NCBI GenBank assembly: GCA_000827495.1
Contig: KN817538.1
Span: forward strand, 407,579 to 471,578
Direction: 5' to 3'
DNA: 64,000 nucleotides
Origin: Hypholoma sublateritium FD-334 SS-4
Lineage: Eukaryota > Basidiomycota > Agaricomycetes > Agaricales > Strophariaceae
Positions within the stretch are counted from its first letter, which is position 1; each line of letters starts with the position of its first letter. Below are positions 36,923-47,989 of this stretch, in pieces. The notes beneath the pieces are model-generated. The model made no database searches. It worked only from the letters and a program-made list of their open reading frames with translations, and had not been told where the DNA came from. The translations under genes were made by a program, and so were the position numbers.

Positions 36923-37817
36923 ATATTTCATTTATTCCCCGCTTTTCTTTTCTCCCGTATGGTCAGTATGCCTCGCGTCTCGCTACTCTATTTTTTTGGC
37001 CCTCGGATGTTCCCTCGCACTCTGTAGCTATAACTCACGTAATACCCTCACCCCGCTTTCTCGTTTATCGTTTCCCGAGCATGCTCTTCATATCCAATGC
37101 ATCATTTACCCATGGGCCAGCGACCTGCAATTCTTCGGAAATACTATGCAATTTATCATGTATGTCGCCTGAACACTTGGTGTATTATGTACAACCTTCC
37201 TTCGCAATTTCGTACTGATTTTATTACATATCCCATTCGCTGCACTCCACATGGGCAAGTCCCTAGTAAGCGACTGACAATTTCAACTTACTTGCCAGGT
37301 CGCTTAGGCGTTTTGTCCACTCCAACGGCATAAATTCGTTTGTCACTCCATCCAAATGAGCCACTTTAGTCTCACAACCCACAAAAAAAACTTGGGCTTG
37401 AGAATTGCTTGACAATGACAAGGTGGTCTTCTGAGCACATGACAAAACGCAGTCGGAACAGTCCGATATTAAACGTTGTTGTGTCGGTTTCTAGTCTCGA
37501 GACCGGCCAACAGCATGGATAAGTAGATGGACAGGCTGTGGAGACGGGGAATCGGCACATGGCAAAATATCATCGGAACCGGGCGACAGCATAGGTACTC
37601 ATTCCAGATTTCCATCGCACGGAACCTGTATCGGAAACTGTATGCCAAAAAAGTTCAAATAAATCCCTTCATTCAAGCTTGAAAATAACCTCGATGTCGA
37701 GAGTAGTTGTGGAGGGGCTCGGACGTAAGAACATGGTCAAGTGACAACTTTGGAGTTGTCGCGACGGAAAGATGTTACATATAATATATTGACCAATACC
37801 TTGGGACCCTCATACCC
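36923..37817. other. Intergenic between convergent genes
   Basis: This is the 3' flank of the F-box gene and of the cyclophilin gene (convergent). Only short ORFs occur. No gene is seen. Confidence 0.6.
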
Positions 37818-38562
37818 TCAGATGGTTCGGGCCTTGTGTATCTTAACGTCTTCGCGTGGGCTATACGAAACCCGAGGTTGGTTAGCAAAGTTCCGCTAGG
37901 CTGTGAAGAAACGTACCGATCCTGTGGATCCACTGCAACAGATCCCAACCGCTGGACGACTCGCATACCTGAGCTTACGCGTCCGAATATCGTGTGTTTG
38001 CTGTCAAGGTATGGAGTGGGTCCCAAGGTAATAAAAAATTGAGATCCTGGAGAGAACTGAAGACTACCGGTGCAGTGAACGTCGGTAGAAGCACGCACCA
38101 TTGGTGTTCGGTCCTGAATTCGCCATGGCGAGAATGCCTGCTCCCGTGAAGCGCAGATCTGGGTGCACTTCATCTTCACTGACACGAGACCATATTAATC
38201 CAGGTTTCTAGTCACAGGAGAAAGGAACCAGGGCGTACAATTTTTGGCCATAGATGCTGGTTCCTCCTCTGCCCGTCCCCGTTGGGTCTCCACCCTGGAC
38301 CATAAAGTCCTGTTTGGTCTCGCATGTCAAAAGGTTAGTATTAGCTGATGAAAAGTTTGACTAGCCGATATGATTCGATGGAACACTACTCCATTGTAGT
38401 ATCCTCTTTTCGCAAGTTCAGCGAAGTTCTTACACGTCTATAGATACCCTTAGATGGGATTGAGACGATGAGATGAGGTTATAGTTGTACCTTCGGAGCA
38501 TGGTTCCAGTACAATTCCACCTGAACGTCGCCTAAACTTGTTTCCAATACGACTGACTCCAT
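37818..38562 (-). CDS. Cyclophilin, PPIL1 type
   Basis: Six exons (38562-38491, 38437-38366, 38309-38239, 38178-38099, 38046-37917, 37860-37818) encode 155 residues, the usual size of PPIL1-type cyclophilins. The protein is a single peptidyl-prolyl cis-trans isomerase domain: [82 protein letters not shown] and the closing EDVKIHKAR. The catalytic Arg of FHRII and the QGGDPTGTG and NGSQFF active-site strings are present. PPIL1 associates with SKIP/Prp45 in the activated spliceosome, so a splicing role is inferred from family. Introns are 52-60 nt; intron 2 (38365-38310) appears to start with GC rather than GT. The gene is divergent from the D-aminoacyl-tRNA deacylase gene. Confidence 0.93.
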
Positions 38563-38871
38563 TGAGAGCAGATATCTATCGGGCCTGGATGTGAAAACAT
38601 TGAGAAAAGCAAAGGATGATGAACGCACTTTTCGAGTTTAGCAGTGCTGCCTACATTGTAACTGGCCAATGAAATCACGACTTGCAATCATCACGCACTT
38701 GTCACGTCACCATTTTGGCTGGGTTGGATTGCTCCGATCTCTCTATACTTCGTTCCAGTTCGTCGCTTGGTCTTTCTTTGGGTTTTCTGAATTTCTATTG
38801 GAAAAACCAACTCGTTTATTCAAGGCTATTGCTGATATACCCCACATATCTCTGGATAGAGCTTGAAAATC
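38563..38871. promoter_or_regulatory. Shared promoter region, cyclophilin and deacylase genes
   Basis: A 309-bp gap separates two divergent start codons, so both promoters must lie here or overlap the genes. CAAT-like sequences occur (for example GGCCAATGA at about 38664). No TATA box was seen. Confidence 0.5.
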
Positions 38872-39872
38872 ATGAAAGCAGTCATTCAACGTGTTATATC
38901 CGCTTCAGTTACAGGTGAAGGGATTTTCTATGTATCTAGAAGCTTGTCTGTATTGAATATGTTTACAATGGGCCTCTTCAGTCGACAATGAAGTCATCTC
39001 CCAGATTTCCAAAGGACTTGTTGTCCTGGTAGGCATAAGGTCAGGCTAGAGCTATTCACCATGCTTGTAAAATCTCAACTTGACCTTCCAGTGTAGACGA
39101 CACTGATGCTGATGTGGCAGTATTGTCTAAAAAAATGTTCGTGTCAATCTGGCTTTTTGTTCGCACCTATTTCTCCGATGACCCTCCTGAATACATTGCC
39201 CAAGAATACCTACGCTCGTTTTGTTCAGTTTTTCTCTGCCAACGTCCCCTATAGCTAACTATGTTTCTCGCACCCCAGCCTTTCGTTCCGAGTCTTCTCC
39301 GATCCGTCAAATGAAGCGAACATGTGGAAGGCCAGTATAAAAGATATCGATGGTGATATACTCAGCGTCTCCCAATTTACCTTGGCGGCCAATACTGCGA
39401 AGGCAAATAAACCTGATTTCCACCTTGCCATGGTCAGCGGCATGCTACCAATCTCATAGCTGGCGACAGTGGTGACAAATGATTAAGCCTACAGAACCAT
39501 CGCGGAAGTTGTATGCCAAATTTTTAGAAACTCTTCGAAGGGGTTACAAACCGGGCAAGATACAAGGTGGGAGACCATTCTCTAAACGTCTATTTGCGTC
39601 TATCTCCTCAACTTTCGTATGATCTTACACAGACGGCAAATTTGGTGCAATGATGAATGTGAGCTTGATAAATGAGGTACATCAGTCATCCTTAGCGCTG
39701 CGCATTCCATCAGCTCACTATCTGACCGTAGGGACCTGTTACGTTCACATTGGACTCTCGTAAATTTGAATACATCGTCCCCCCTGAGGATAACAAGAAT
39801 TCTCTGAAGAAGAATAAGGAAGGTGTCCCGAAAAGTCAAAAGGAAGCACTACACATCGATGATGCGATGTGA
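38872..39872 (+). CDS. dtd1: D-aminoacyl-tRNA deacylase (DTD)
   Basis: Seven exons (38872-38914, 38982-39039, 39092-39136, 39279-39432, 39488-39566, 39633-39676, 39732-39872) encode 187 residues. The enzyme hydrolyses D-aminoacyl-tRNAs (and Gly-tRNA(Ala)) in the cytosol and so keeps D-residues out of protein. The start [15 protein letters not shown] is typical. The two family motifs are present: SQFTL (residues 80-84), whose Ser/Gln/Thr line the active site, and the Gly-cis-Pro loop in [11 protein letters not shown] (142-145 GPVT). KPDFHLAM and FGAMMNVSL also match the family. After the core, a lysine-rich tail of about 35 residues replaces the usual short C-terminus. Intron 3 (142 nt) is longer than the others (52-67 nt) and could hide a small alternative exon. 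Confidence 0.93.
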
Positions 39873-40190
39873 GTGATTTCTTGCCTTTGCAATTTCTTCT
39901 ATCTCAGATATACCTTTAATTCTGTCAGTCCCTCGCATGTAGTGTAAATTTCCTCCACGAAACATCTTTGAAGGACCAACATATCCCACAGCGCCTGCAC
40001 GACATGTTGGGAGTTCCTTTGCGAAATATATCTCAGGCTTCAGCCTGCCTTCTTCAACGTAGAAGTTGAACAACGATATGATGTTCTTGGCATCAATCGT
40101 AAACTTTTCAAGTTCTTTCGGCGTCCGTGGTGCAGATGACAGGACCCCACTTCCTCCTATTTTTATTTCAATCCGACGCTCGCTCGTGTT
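39849..40190 (-). CDS. Possible exon of an unrecognised gene
   Basis: A minus-strand frame is open for 113 codons, begins right after an AG (CCATAG) and ends at a stop inside the last 24 bases of the deacylase gene, so the two would overlap tail to tail. It contains IEIKIGGSGVLSS, PKELEKFTIDAKNI, LFNFYVEEGRLKPEIYFAKE and GAVGYVGPSKMFRGG, a protein-like sequence without low complexity. Just upstream another frame reads AIPRSKKREAIVKKIEKAIE, which could be a preceding exon, but no splice pair joins the two cleanly. No family is recognised. Confidence 0.35.
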   Translation of the reverse strand, partial: NTSERRIEIKIGGSGVLSSAPRTPKELEKFTIDAKNIISLFNFYVEEGRLKPEIYFAKELPTCRAGAVGYVGPSKMFRGGNLHYMRGTDRIKGISEIEEIAKARNHSHRIIDV

Positions 40191-42789
40191 CTATGGCCTT
40201 CTCTATTTTTTTGACTATCGCTTCGCGCTTCTTCGAACGGGGAATAGCTGACAGTTCGTAAGTCAAAACATCGCTTCTTCTCTAGAGCTATGTTCAACGT
40301 TTAAACAGGTGGCACGAAAAGTGGTCAAACCAGATTGCTAAAATACCTCAAGCTCTTCTCTCATCGCCTCCTATCATTCTGTTTTGTTAATGTTGGAACC
40401 GCCCCCACCGGCACTAATAACGAATTCAGTGCAGGACGCGCTTCCGAATAGTATAAATTACACGGTTCAGTACGATGTCTCACGAGTGGGAGACGCGAAA
40501 AGACAAACAAAGCGACGGCAAGGGCAAATAGGCATGTGCACGGCGTGGCCGAACCGTGGCCAAAGTGTCATTGCATAAACCCTACAGAAAGGTAGTACCA
40601 ACGCAGAGCAGAAGGCAAGGTATATTTTTATCTAGAATATATGCAATGTCAACTGACTGCGGACTTAATAGTGGCAGGAGGAAGTTGACATGAACCACAT
40701 AATTTTGAGAAGAAAATGTCCTATTCGTCGATCTTCGTCATGATATGCTTCCAGGTGCTTCCGCCGCACTATTTATGAAAGTATATCATTCGACGCACAT
40801 CGACTTGAGGAACAGTCGGCAGCGCGTTCTATCTTAGAAGGCGGACATGCCAGTGAACGTTCCTTATTTATCAAGGAGCATTCCTGCGCGCTAGCCAATG
40901 GGCATGTACTTTTTTGTATGTGATATCGCCACATCCTCAGTGGGATAACTTGACAGTACCAGTGGAGAGTTGTCAATGATAACCGAAGTCGAAGTAGATC
41001 ACATTGCATTGCTCGGTGCTCGGATCTTTGATCGAGGGTAAGGAGGTTGGCACACCAGCGCTGGTTCTCGGTGCCATCGTCCCCTCGTTACCCTTTCTCT
41101 GGATCGAGACCCATAAATTCTCACAACATCCTCAAACATATTATCGCTAACGAAGGTGAGCACTTGAACATTCTTGCGTATGCGAGTAGCCATTTGTTTG
41201 TTCGCTTACCCCATAATCAATCACACTTTTAATCGTGCAGATATTCGTCGCAACGCTTCACATCTCGGTTTCGCCAATGTTTCCATGAACCTGGGTTCAA
41301 TACCGATGTAGCGGTAAGTGAACTGTCCTACTACTTACTCAATCAACGTGGCCGGCTGATTTAGGTCACGAGGTCAGAATAACAGGCGTTTCGAAATAGC
41401 TTGTGCGAGGTAGTAATCTTCTCCCAGCACTGAAAGAGCCCGAGTCGTTCTTTTCTGCCTACGGAAGTCTCGGTGGAGGTTTGGCTAAAGGGTATACTCG
41501 CGTCGGAGGTCTCGAGGACTCGCAGTCATTTCAATTATGATGTGCCGTGCCCTGGTTTTGCTACATATAGATGCTTTACCTGGGAACGGGCGCTTGGCCA
41601 GACAGCGACGACGAAGTCCATCAGCCACAGTTGGTCATAGGTATTTTTCGGATCTCGAAACCGAGTGGTATTAGAAATTTGTTACGTAGATAGATACGAG
41701 AGGTATAATTCCATAGAAGAACATCGCGCTCAGGCGCGAGCGCCAAGAAGAGACCCGTCTGGCGAAGGCCGTGGAGTAAGTAATGAAAGTATCTCACGAG
41801 CTTGAAGTCGAAGCGAGAATGCCGCTTGGGAAATGATATCGAAACAGAGAGAACAATATATCACTATCAACGCTACACCCCGCGGCGCTTACTACGCGCA
41901 AACTTAGAAGAGAATGAGTATCTGGACGGATTTAACCACACCTTTCGCCTTGCAGATTCCAAACGCAAGCTGGGATTGGGCTGCCCCCACGCATATAATG
42001 ACATGTAAGTAGTGTTTTGGCTTTCTCTCGGTCTCAAGACAATTATTTGGAGGCTTTAGGGCAGCTGACGAAAAGTCAGGTACAAGACTAGATATAGATG
42101 TACTCTCGCTCTCGCGGGAGGGATCCCGGGTCGTCACTTGGCTAGCTTCACATCGCATTCAAATACCACCGCACTGACCAACTGACGCGGTGCGAGGGCA
42201 TTCCCCTGGGACGTCCACTGTGGTGCGGGTCGTGTGTGCGCCTTAGACTTTGCGGCCGATCTAAATACATGCAACTAACTCCAGGACTTCTGTTGACTGC
42301 GGGGAATATACATTGGATATACGTATTAGCGGGCTAGCGAGGTCGTTGTGTTTTGGTCAAATGGCGGCGTGTGAGGTATGCAGCACAATGTACAATGACT
42401 ATTTCTGTCTAAAGTTTAAACATCAGCCAGTAGAAGGGGCCGTGATGTTACTGTTAGGCATGCTATCTACTACAATTGCACGCGGCCCTGTCATGTATGG
42501 ACATTGTAAGTACGTGGCTACTAGTACAAGGTCATAGGTGCTCTGCGTTGGCTATCTTTAGATGTTAAATTGTGTTCAGCTGTCTGAATGATTTAATTAA
42601 GCCTGCCATATCATCATCTGGGATGGCTCATACGCAATAAATGATCCCCCGAGCAGCCATTTTCTCAACATACGCCATCGATGTTCCCTGGCGTTATATA
42701 CTGCATTCGACTTTCCAAACGGAAATTAAAACTTGATTGATTGACTGTCTCGTCAAAAATACAGTTTGATACATCATCATCATGCCCTG
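40191..42789. other. Region with ORF fragments only
   Basis: Plus-strand fragments such as 41047-41160 (ending SHNILKHIIANE at a possible GTGAGC donor) and 41802-42008 look mildly protein-like, but I could not connect them. No gene is supported. Confidence 0.45.
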
Positions 42790-44115
42790 GACATCGTCAT
42801 CCAGGACGTACGTACGTATTCGCACGTGCGTCTTTCTCAATTGAATCCTCGAGTCCCTGTTCGGGTTTTTAACGGCTTGTGTAGCTTACAGGGCAGATGC
42901 CGTATGCCACCGGGCGCTACGGCTTAGCAAATCAAATAAGCGCCCAACTAGTGACAACCCCATCAAGAATAGAAAAGAAGTCAGCTCTCCCGGCATACCG
43001 TCATTTGTAGTGCCTAGTGGAGCATTTTATGCCTGAGTGAGCTGTAGAGATTATTTGCGTCGTTGGTAGCGCCATGACGTTGGTCGTCCTTGTGCGCCTG
43101 CCGGACAACAGGAAGGGCTGCCTGTGAAGGTTGCGATAGGTTGCAACTCGTATGGAACATCATAAACTATACACAGGCACAACAAACCTTCACCTTCTGA
43201 CGCCTAACGCGTAAGTAGTCTGACGGACAGGGGCTTTAATCACTCCGGAATGAGGACGAGATAGCTTGGAAAGTAGATTGAGAAGTCGACCCCGCAGGGC
43301 CCTTTTCGTCCTCAGCTCCCTTATCATTATCCAGATTGAATACGAGTAATACGCTATACATCGACAACTGGCTCTTGCATAAGTGAGTATAGTATATAGT
43401 TTTCCCTATGTAGTACAAAACTTGTACACATATGAGCTATATGTCGGGAAGCACGCTACTGTGCAGACGTCGGTTTGATATATATGTATCAATCTAAAGG
43501 TAGGCATCCTTGTAGATGTGGGTTGAAAGGATATATGGACATCGTCATCCTCGTGCGTCTTTCTCAATGGACCCCTCGAGTCCCTGTTAGGGTCTGTAGC
43601 CTACAGGAGGATCAGTAAATTAAATAGACGCCCATCTAAGTGACAACCCCATCAAGAATAGAAAAGAAGTCAGCTCTCCCGGCATAGCGTCATCTGTAGC
43701 GCCCAGTGGAGCATGTTATTTCTGGGTGAATTAGATTATTCGCGTTGCCTCGTCGGAAGCGGCATGACGCGGCTCGTCCTTGTGTGCCTGCCGGAGGACA
43801 GGAAGGGCAGTCTTGCGACTCTGCGACACTCCGAGCGTCGCAATCTCGCATCTGAATTTGTTAATCATGCACACCAACGCAACAGCCCTCCCTCCGACGC
43901 CTGACACACATTTAAAAACGTATCACCCTCATTAAATAGGTATAGTATACATCGATGGCTGGTAAGTGAGAATATTTTATAGTATTCCATATGTAGTACA
44001 AAACCGTATATGCGCTATACATCAGAAAACAGGCTATTGTGTCGACGTAGGTTTAATATATATCTCGATCTAAAAGGAAAGGTAGGCATCTTTATGTAGA
44101 CGTGGGCTTGAAAAA
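42790..44115. repeat. Two-copy tandem duplication, about 600-750 bp
   Basis: GACATCGTCATCC occurs at 42790 and 43538, the long string GTGACAACCCCATCAAGAAT at 42951 and 43640, and a TATACATCGA-type block at about 43355 and 43946. Both copies run in order through GTGCGTCTTTCTCAATTG or a variant, CTCGAGTCCCTGTT, the CCCCATCAAGAATAG block, CGTCCTTGTG.GCCTGCCGGA, a TATGTAGTACAAAAC block and GTAGGCATC. The second copy lacks about 150 bp. No shared reading frame was found. Confidence 0.8.
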
Positions 44116-44236
44116 ATATAACAAGCTACAAGGCAATCAGAGAGAACGCGAGAGAAAAGGCGGCATAAAGCGACTCTGTAACTCAGATAGAAACCCGGCA
44201 CAAACCATAACTCAGCACCATTCAGCGGTTGAACGC

Positions 44237-46815
44237 CTAATGATGCACCGAATGCACCGACGAAGGCCGCGTTGCGCCATACGACGCCCCTACTCTTACG
44301 TCCTCGCCCGCATCGACCAGCGTATCATCGCGCGTGCGCACGCGCTCCCGCAGCGCCCCATTGGCACCACCAGCCCCCGCGCCGAGGGTCGTACCCTCCG
44401 GCTCCTCCGCGTCGCCGACATCCGCGAGGCGCGCAGCCCCAATCGCGGGTAGGCGCACGAAGCCGAACAGAACGAGCGAGATCGCGACGCTCCCCGACGA
44501 GACGAAGAAGATCGTCGCGGGGTAGCGCGCGACGGTCTTCATGTACACGAGGCCGTACAGCGTCGGGCCGAAGATCTGTGAGCTGCACATACACAGCATC
44601 GTTGATCAGTTAAATGACGTTGATCGTCGACACAAGCGGGGCGGACGTACCACAGCGCCTGCAGCACGCTCAGCGCGCCGAACAGCCGCCCGATCTCCGT
44701 CCCGCCGCGCCGCGAGTACAGTGCGAGCGCGACGCTCTGCACGGCGGGTGCGAAGCCCGCGCCGAACGCGCCGAGCACACCAAACAGGGTGAAGAGTCCC
44801 GAGCGCGTCGCAAGCCCCATGCCGAGGAACGAGAGTAGGTCGAGGAAGAGCGACACGCGCGCGAGGTTGAGGTCGAACGTCGGCGAGTGCACTTCCTTCT
44901 TCGTTGTCATGCGTGCGGTAGTCGACCCCGATGCGCTATCGGAGCTGGACCCGACGAGTGGGGTGGTTTCGGTTGGTGCGCGAGGCACTTCGATGATCAT
45001 GGGCTTGGGCTTGAAGAGTTTGATGGCAACTGGTTCTGGGTTTAGCTGGGTCGGTAATTAGATGGGAGATCTTACGAGGCAGAACAGCAGTTAGGAAAAT
45101 CGCGCGGGCAGCCCCGATCAAGCTCAGCCAATAGCCTATCTATATGAAGGCGAAGAAGTATATAGCAGACTAAGTATGGTGACTCAAAATCCGAAGGAAA
45201 CGTACGATTTCTGAATTCCATTTGAAGGTTGAAGCGGCGTATTGGAATTTGACTCCATAGGATCCCTGGATATTTTTTTATTACATATGTGCGCCTCGAA
45301 GACAACAAAAAACTTACCATCAGAGTTATAGTAGAGGCGTATCCCAACGCAATAATTGTCAGATTCCAATCTTTTTTTGGCGCCTTGAGCGGATTGGTGC
45401 CCGAAGTCTTCTCCACAACGGGCATGAAAATCGTCAGCGGACTCAAGAAAGCAAAGAGCCGGCGCGACTTGACAAGGAGCCCAATCGCCGGGTTGTGCTC
45501 GCGCTCAGCCGCGATTTCTGCCATCTCCGCTGTGTACTTGGCCTTCGACTCGCCGCGGCGCTTCTCCGAGAGTGACTCGGGGAGGATGGTCCACACGAAG
45601 CCCGTAAAAATCAGATGGACGAGCGTCGCGAGGTAGAACACCGAGATCGTCTTGCCCGTGAAGTGGATGAGCAGGCTGCCGAGCGTGGGCCCGAGCGCCA
45701 TTCCCGTGAACATGAGACCGAGGTTCGTCGAGAACATCTGCGAGCGCCGGCCCTCGTTCGTCGTGTCCGCCATGTAGCCGTGGATCGCTGCGACGCCCGT
45801 CGCGAAGCCGCCGAGGACGCCCTCCGCGAAGGGGCCGACGACGAGCAGCCAGTACCCGCCGGGGAGGTGCTTCCAGAAGGTGGTGACCGCGATGAAGACG
45901 AAGTCGTTTGCGAGCAGGCCGAGGATGGAGATGCCCATGACGCGCGTGCGCCCGTGGCGGTCCGAGAACTGTACGGCGCGCGCATCAGCTCAGACGCGCT
46001 GACGTCAACAGTGAGCAGCAGCAGCTTACAGAGCCCCACCAGCCGGTGGTGATGCAGCTCAAAATACCCATGGTAGTGGTGATTACTGTCAGTGGGAGAG
46101 TTGGTCAGCAGCTGCCCTATTATTGACACTGGGACGCATGCACAATGCACGCTGCAGGCAGATAGCAATAATATGGCGTACCGGCGGTGAGCCTGGCCAC
46201 CTCCGCCTGAACGACAGGGTCAGAGGCGCACTGGTTCGGGAGCGCCGACTCGTTGCTGCCCTTCGGGGGCTCCGAGATAAGCTCTGGCAGGTAGATCGGA
46301 ATCAGCGTCGGGGAAGGTGCCACGGCGGCCAAATTTAAATTTGGCGCAGACAAATCGAGCCGGCCGACGTCGACGCCGGGATAGTTCTGCTTGAAGATGT
46401 CGGGCTTGTAGACGCTGCAGACGAGCATCGTGTATATCTCAATGCGCGGCGCGATCGTCGACGACATCGCAATGGCGGTGAACGGCATCGACGCGATAAG
46501 CCTGTGCGCAACGCGTCAGCCGCCGCCCGTGCGTAACGGCGGATGTGGCTGCAAGACGTACCACCAGGGCGAGGGCCGCTTCCACCACGGCCGGCGATGC
46601 TTGGCATCGGGCTCATTGTCGTCGTCGTCGGAGCTGCCGACGAGTGTTTCCTCCGCGGCGTGTTGGTGGGGGTGCACGAACTCGGAAAGGAGCTCCGTCG
46701 TCTCCTCGCTTACTGGGCCGTCCGGCAGAATGAGGCTCTCGGGATCGTCGACATAGCTGTGCGCCCGTGCCACGGCGGATGCCGGCGATGCAGACAAGTG
46801 TTCGGCTGAGGGCAT
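44237..46815 (-). CDS. MFS transporter, eight exons
   Basis: Exons 46815-46562, 46501-46182, 46085-46030, 45968-45318, 45265-45206, 45139-45076, 45029-44651 and 44582-44237 encode 709 residues. This is a 12-helix-type major facilitator. After a cytosolic acidic N-terminus of about 84 residues, TM1 starts at LIASMPFTAIAM. A long loop, TM2 (ITTTMGILSCITTGWWGS) and the MFS motif-A-like GWWGSFSDRHGRTR (206-219, across the exon 3/4 junction) follow. Further helices include GYWLLVVGPFAEGVLGG, MFTGMALGPTLGSLL and LFTLFGVLGAFGAGFAP. The central cytosolic loop carries charged repeats of Lys/Glu. The layout resembles fungal TetA/HIAT1-like efflux carriers; the substrate cannot be predicted. Introns are 46-96 nt. 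The 60-nt exon 5 and 64-nt exon 6 were placed by frame and hydrophobicity. The C-terminus is polar and ends shortly after the last helix. Confidence 0.88.
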
Positions 46816-47011
46816 GTTTCGATGCGCCCCCGAACACGCGGGGTGGTGGTCAGGAGGAAGGCGTGTTCAATGGACGCAGTTAGCGTGCATTAGTGATGTC
46901 TGTCTGTGCGGGTGCGCGTTCGCATGGCAGAGTGGTGCCGGGGCGATAAGGGCCGAATAGGGCGATCTGTTCACATCTCTTATCTTATCTCCTTTCTCAG
47001 TACAAACCACC
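46816..47011. promoter_or_regulatory. Shared promoter, MFS transporter and GMF genes
   Basis: Only 196 bp separate the two divergent start codons, so the pair must share a bidirectional promoter. No clear TATA element is visible; a CT-rich stretch (TTATCTCCTTTCTCAG) sits just before the GMF start. Confidence 0.55.
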
Positions 47012-47587
47012 ATGGTCAGCGTGCTCCCATATATGCGCTGACGTCCGCTTACCAGGCCACAGAGCGCCTCCACCATCCTCGTCGCGATCCCGCAGGAGAT
47101 CAAGGACTCGCTGCGCAAATTCCGCTTCGCTCGCCGCAGCGCGGGCCACGCCGCCATCGTCATCAAGATCAACAAGGCCAAGCTCGTCATGGAGGAGGTC
47201 GAGCAGTTCGACAACATCTCCGTCGAGGAGCTCGCGGAGGGTGAGCCCCGTCGCCTCTAGCGGCCATCGCTGACCGGTGTTGCTCAAGAGTTGCCTGAGA
47301 ACTCGCCGCGCTACGTCGTGCTGTCGTACGAGCTCATCCACAAGGATGGCCGCAAGTCCTTCCCTCTGGTGCTCATCAACTGGTCGCCCTCGTCCAGCGA
47401 GACGGGCATGCTGACCCTCCATGCAAGCGCACTGCTTAATTTCCAGAATACTGTAAGCCAACATCGTCTTGTCCAATAGCATCTTCTCATCTCTTTCCAG
47501 GCGGATGTGAGCAAAGTCATCGAGGTACGCGATGGCCCCGAAGCGCTCACCACAGACGAGATCAATGCAAAGCTTCTGGGGCAATGA
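47012..47587 (+). CDS. Glia maturation factor, ADF-H domain
   Basis: Four exons (47012-47014, 47063-47240, 47289-47452, 47501-47587) encode 143 residues, the usual size of GMF. GMF binds Arp2/3 complex, debranches actin filaments and blocks new branching. Matching strings are IPQEIKDSLRKFRFARR, MEEVEQFDNISVEELAE, SPRYVVLSYELIHKDGR, SFPLVLINWSPSSSE, MLTLHASALLNFQNT and ADVSKVIEVRDGPE. The whole ADF-H fold is present. The first exon is only the ATG: the start context ACCACCATG is followed at once by a GTCAGC donor, and the next acceptor (CCACAG) gives MSASTILVAIPQEI, the expected N-terminus. The introns are all 48 nt. Confidence 0.94.
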
Positions 47588-47989
47588 GTTACATACCCAT
47601 GTTGTATATTACACGCAACGGGTCGCACAGTGACCTAGTAATTCAAAACGCGATCTGCAGAGCCCAGTACGCTGGGGGAAGGGGGATGCAGACCGGCGGC
47701 GGCGTGCAGTATGGTCGTTAACAGTGCACGGCGGCGTGGACGATGACGGAGTGCGCGGAAAGGCCAACCGAGGCCTGGGCGGGGCGGGAGGACTACACAC
47801 GTGACTCTATGGACTACACGATGGTAAAGAGCGAATTTCGAAAATATTTCTCAAGCAGAAATGCGCTCTGCAGACCGCGTTTTACATTTTACTGGGTCAC
47901 TTTTGCATTCCGTTGCGTGTGGTGCGCAAATTCCCTCACTCGATGTCCTGCAACAATCCGAATAAAAGCGACAAAATTAAGATACTAGT
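47588..47989. other. Intergenic between convergent genes
   Basis: About 400 bp separate the GMF and MRP51 stop codons. It is presumed to hold both 3' UTRs. No gene is seen. Confidence 0.6.
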
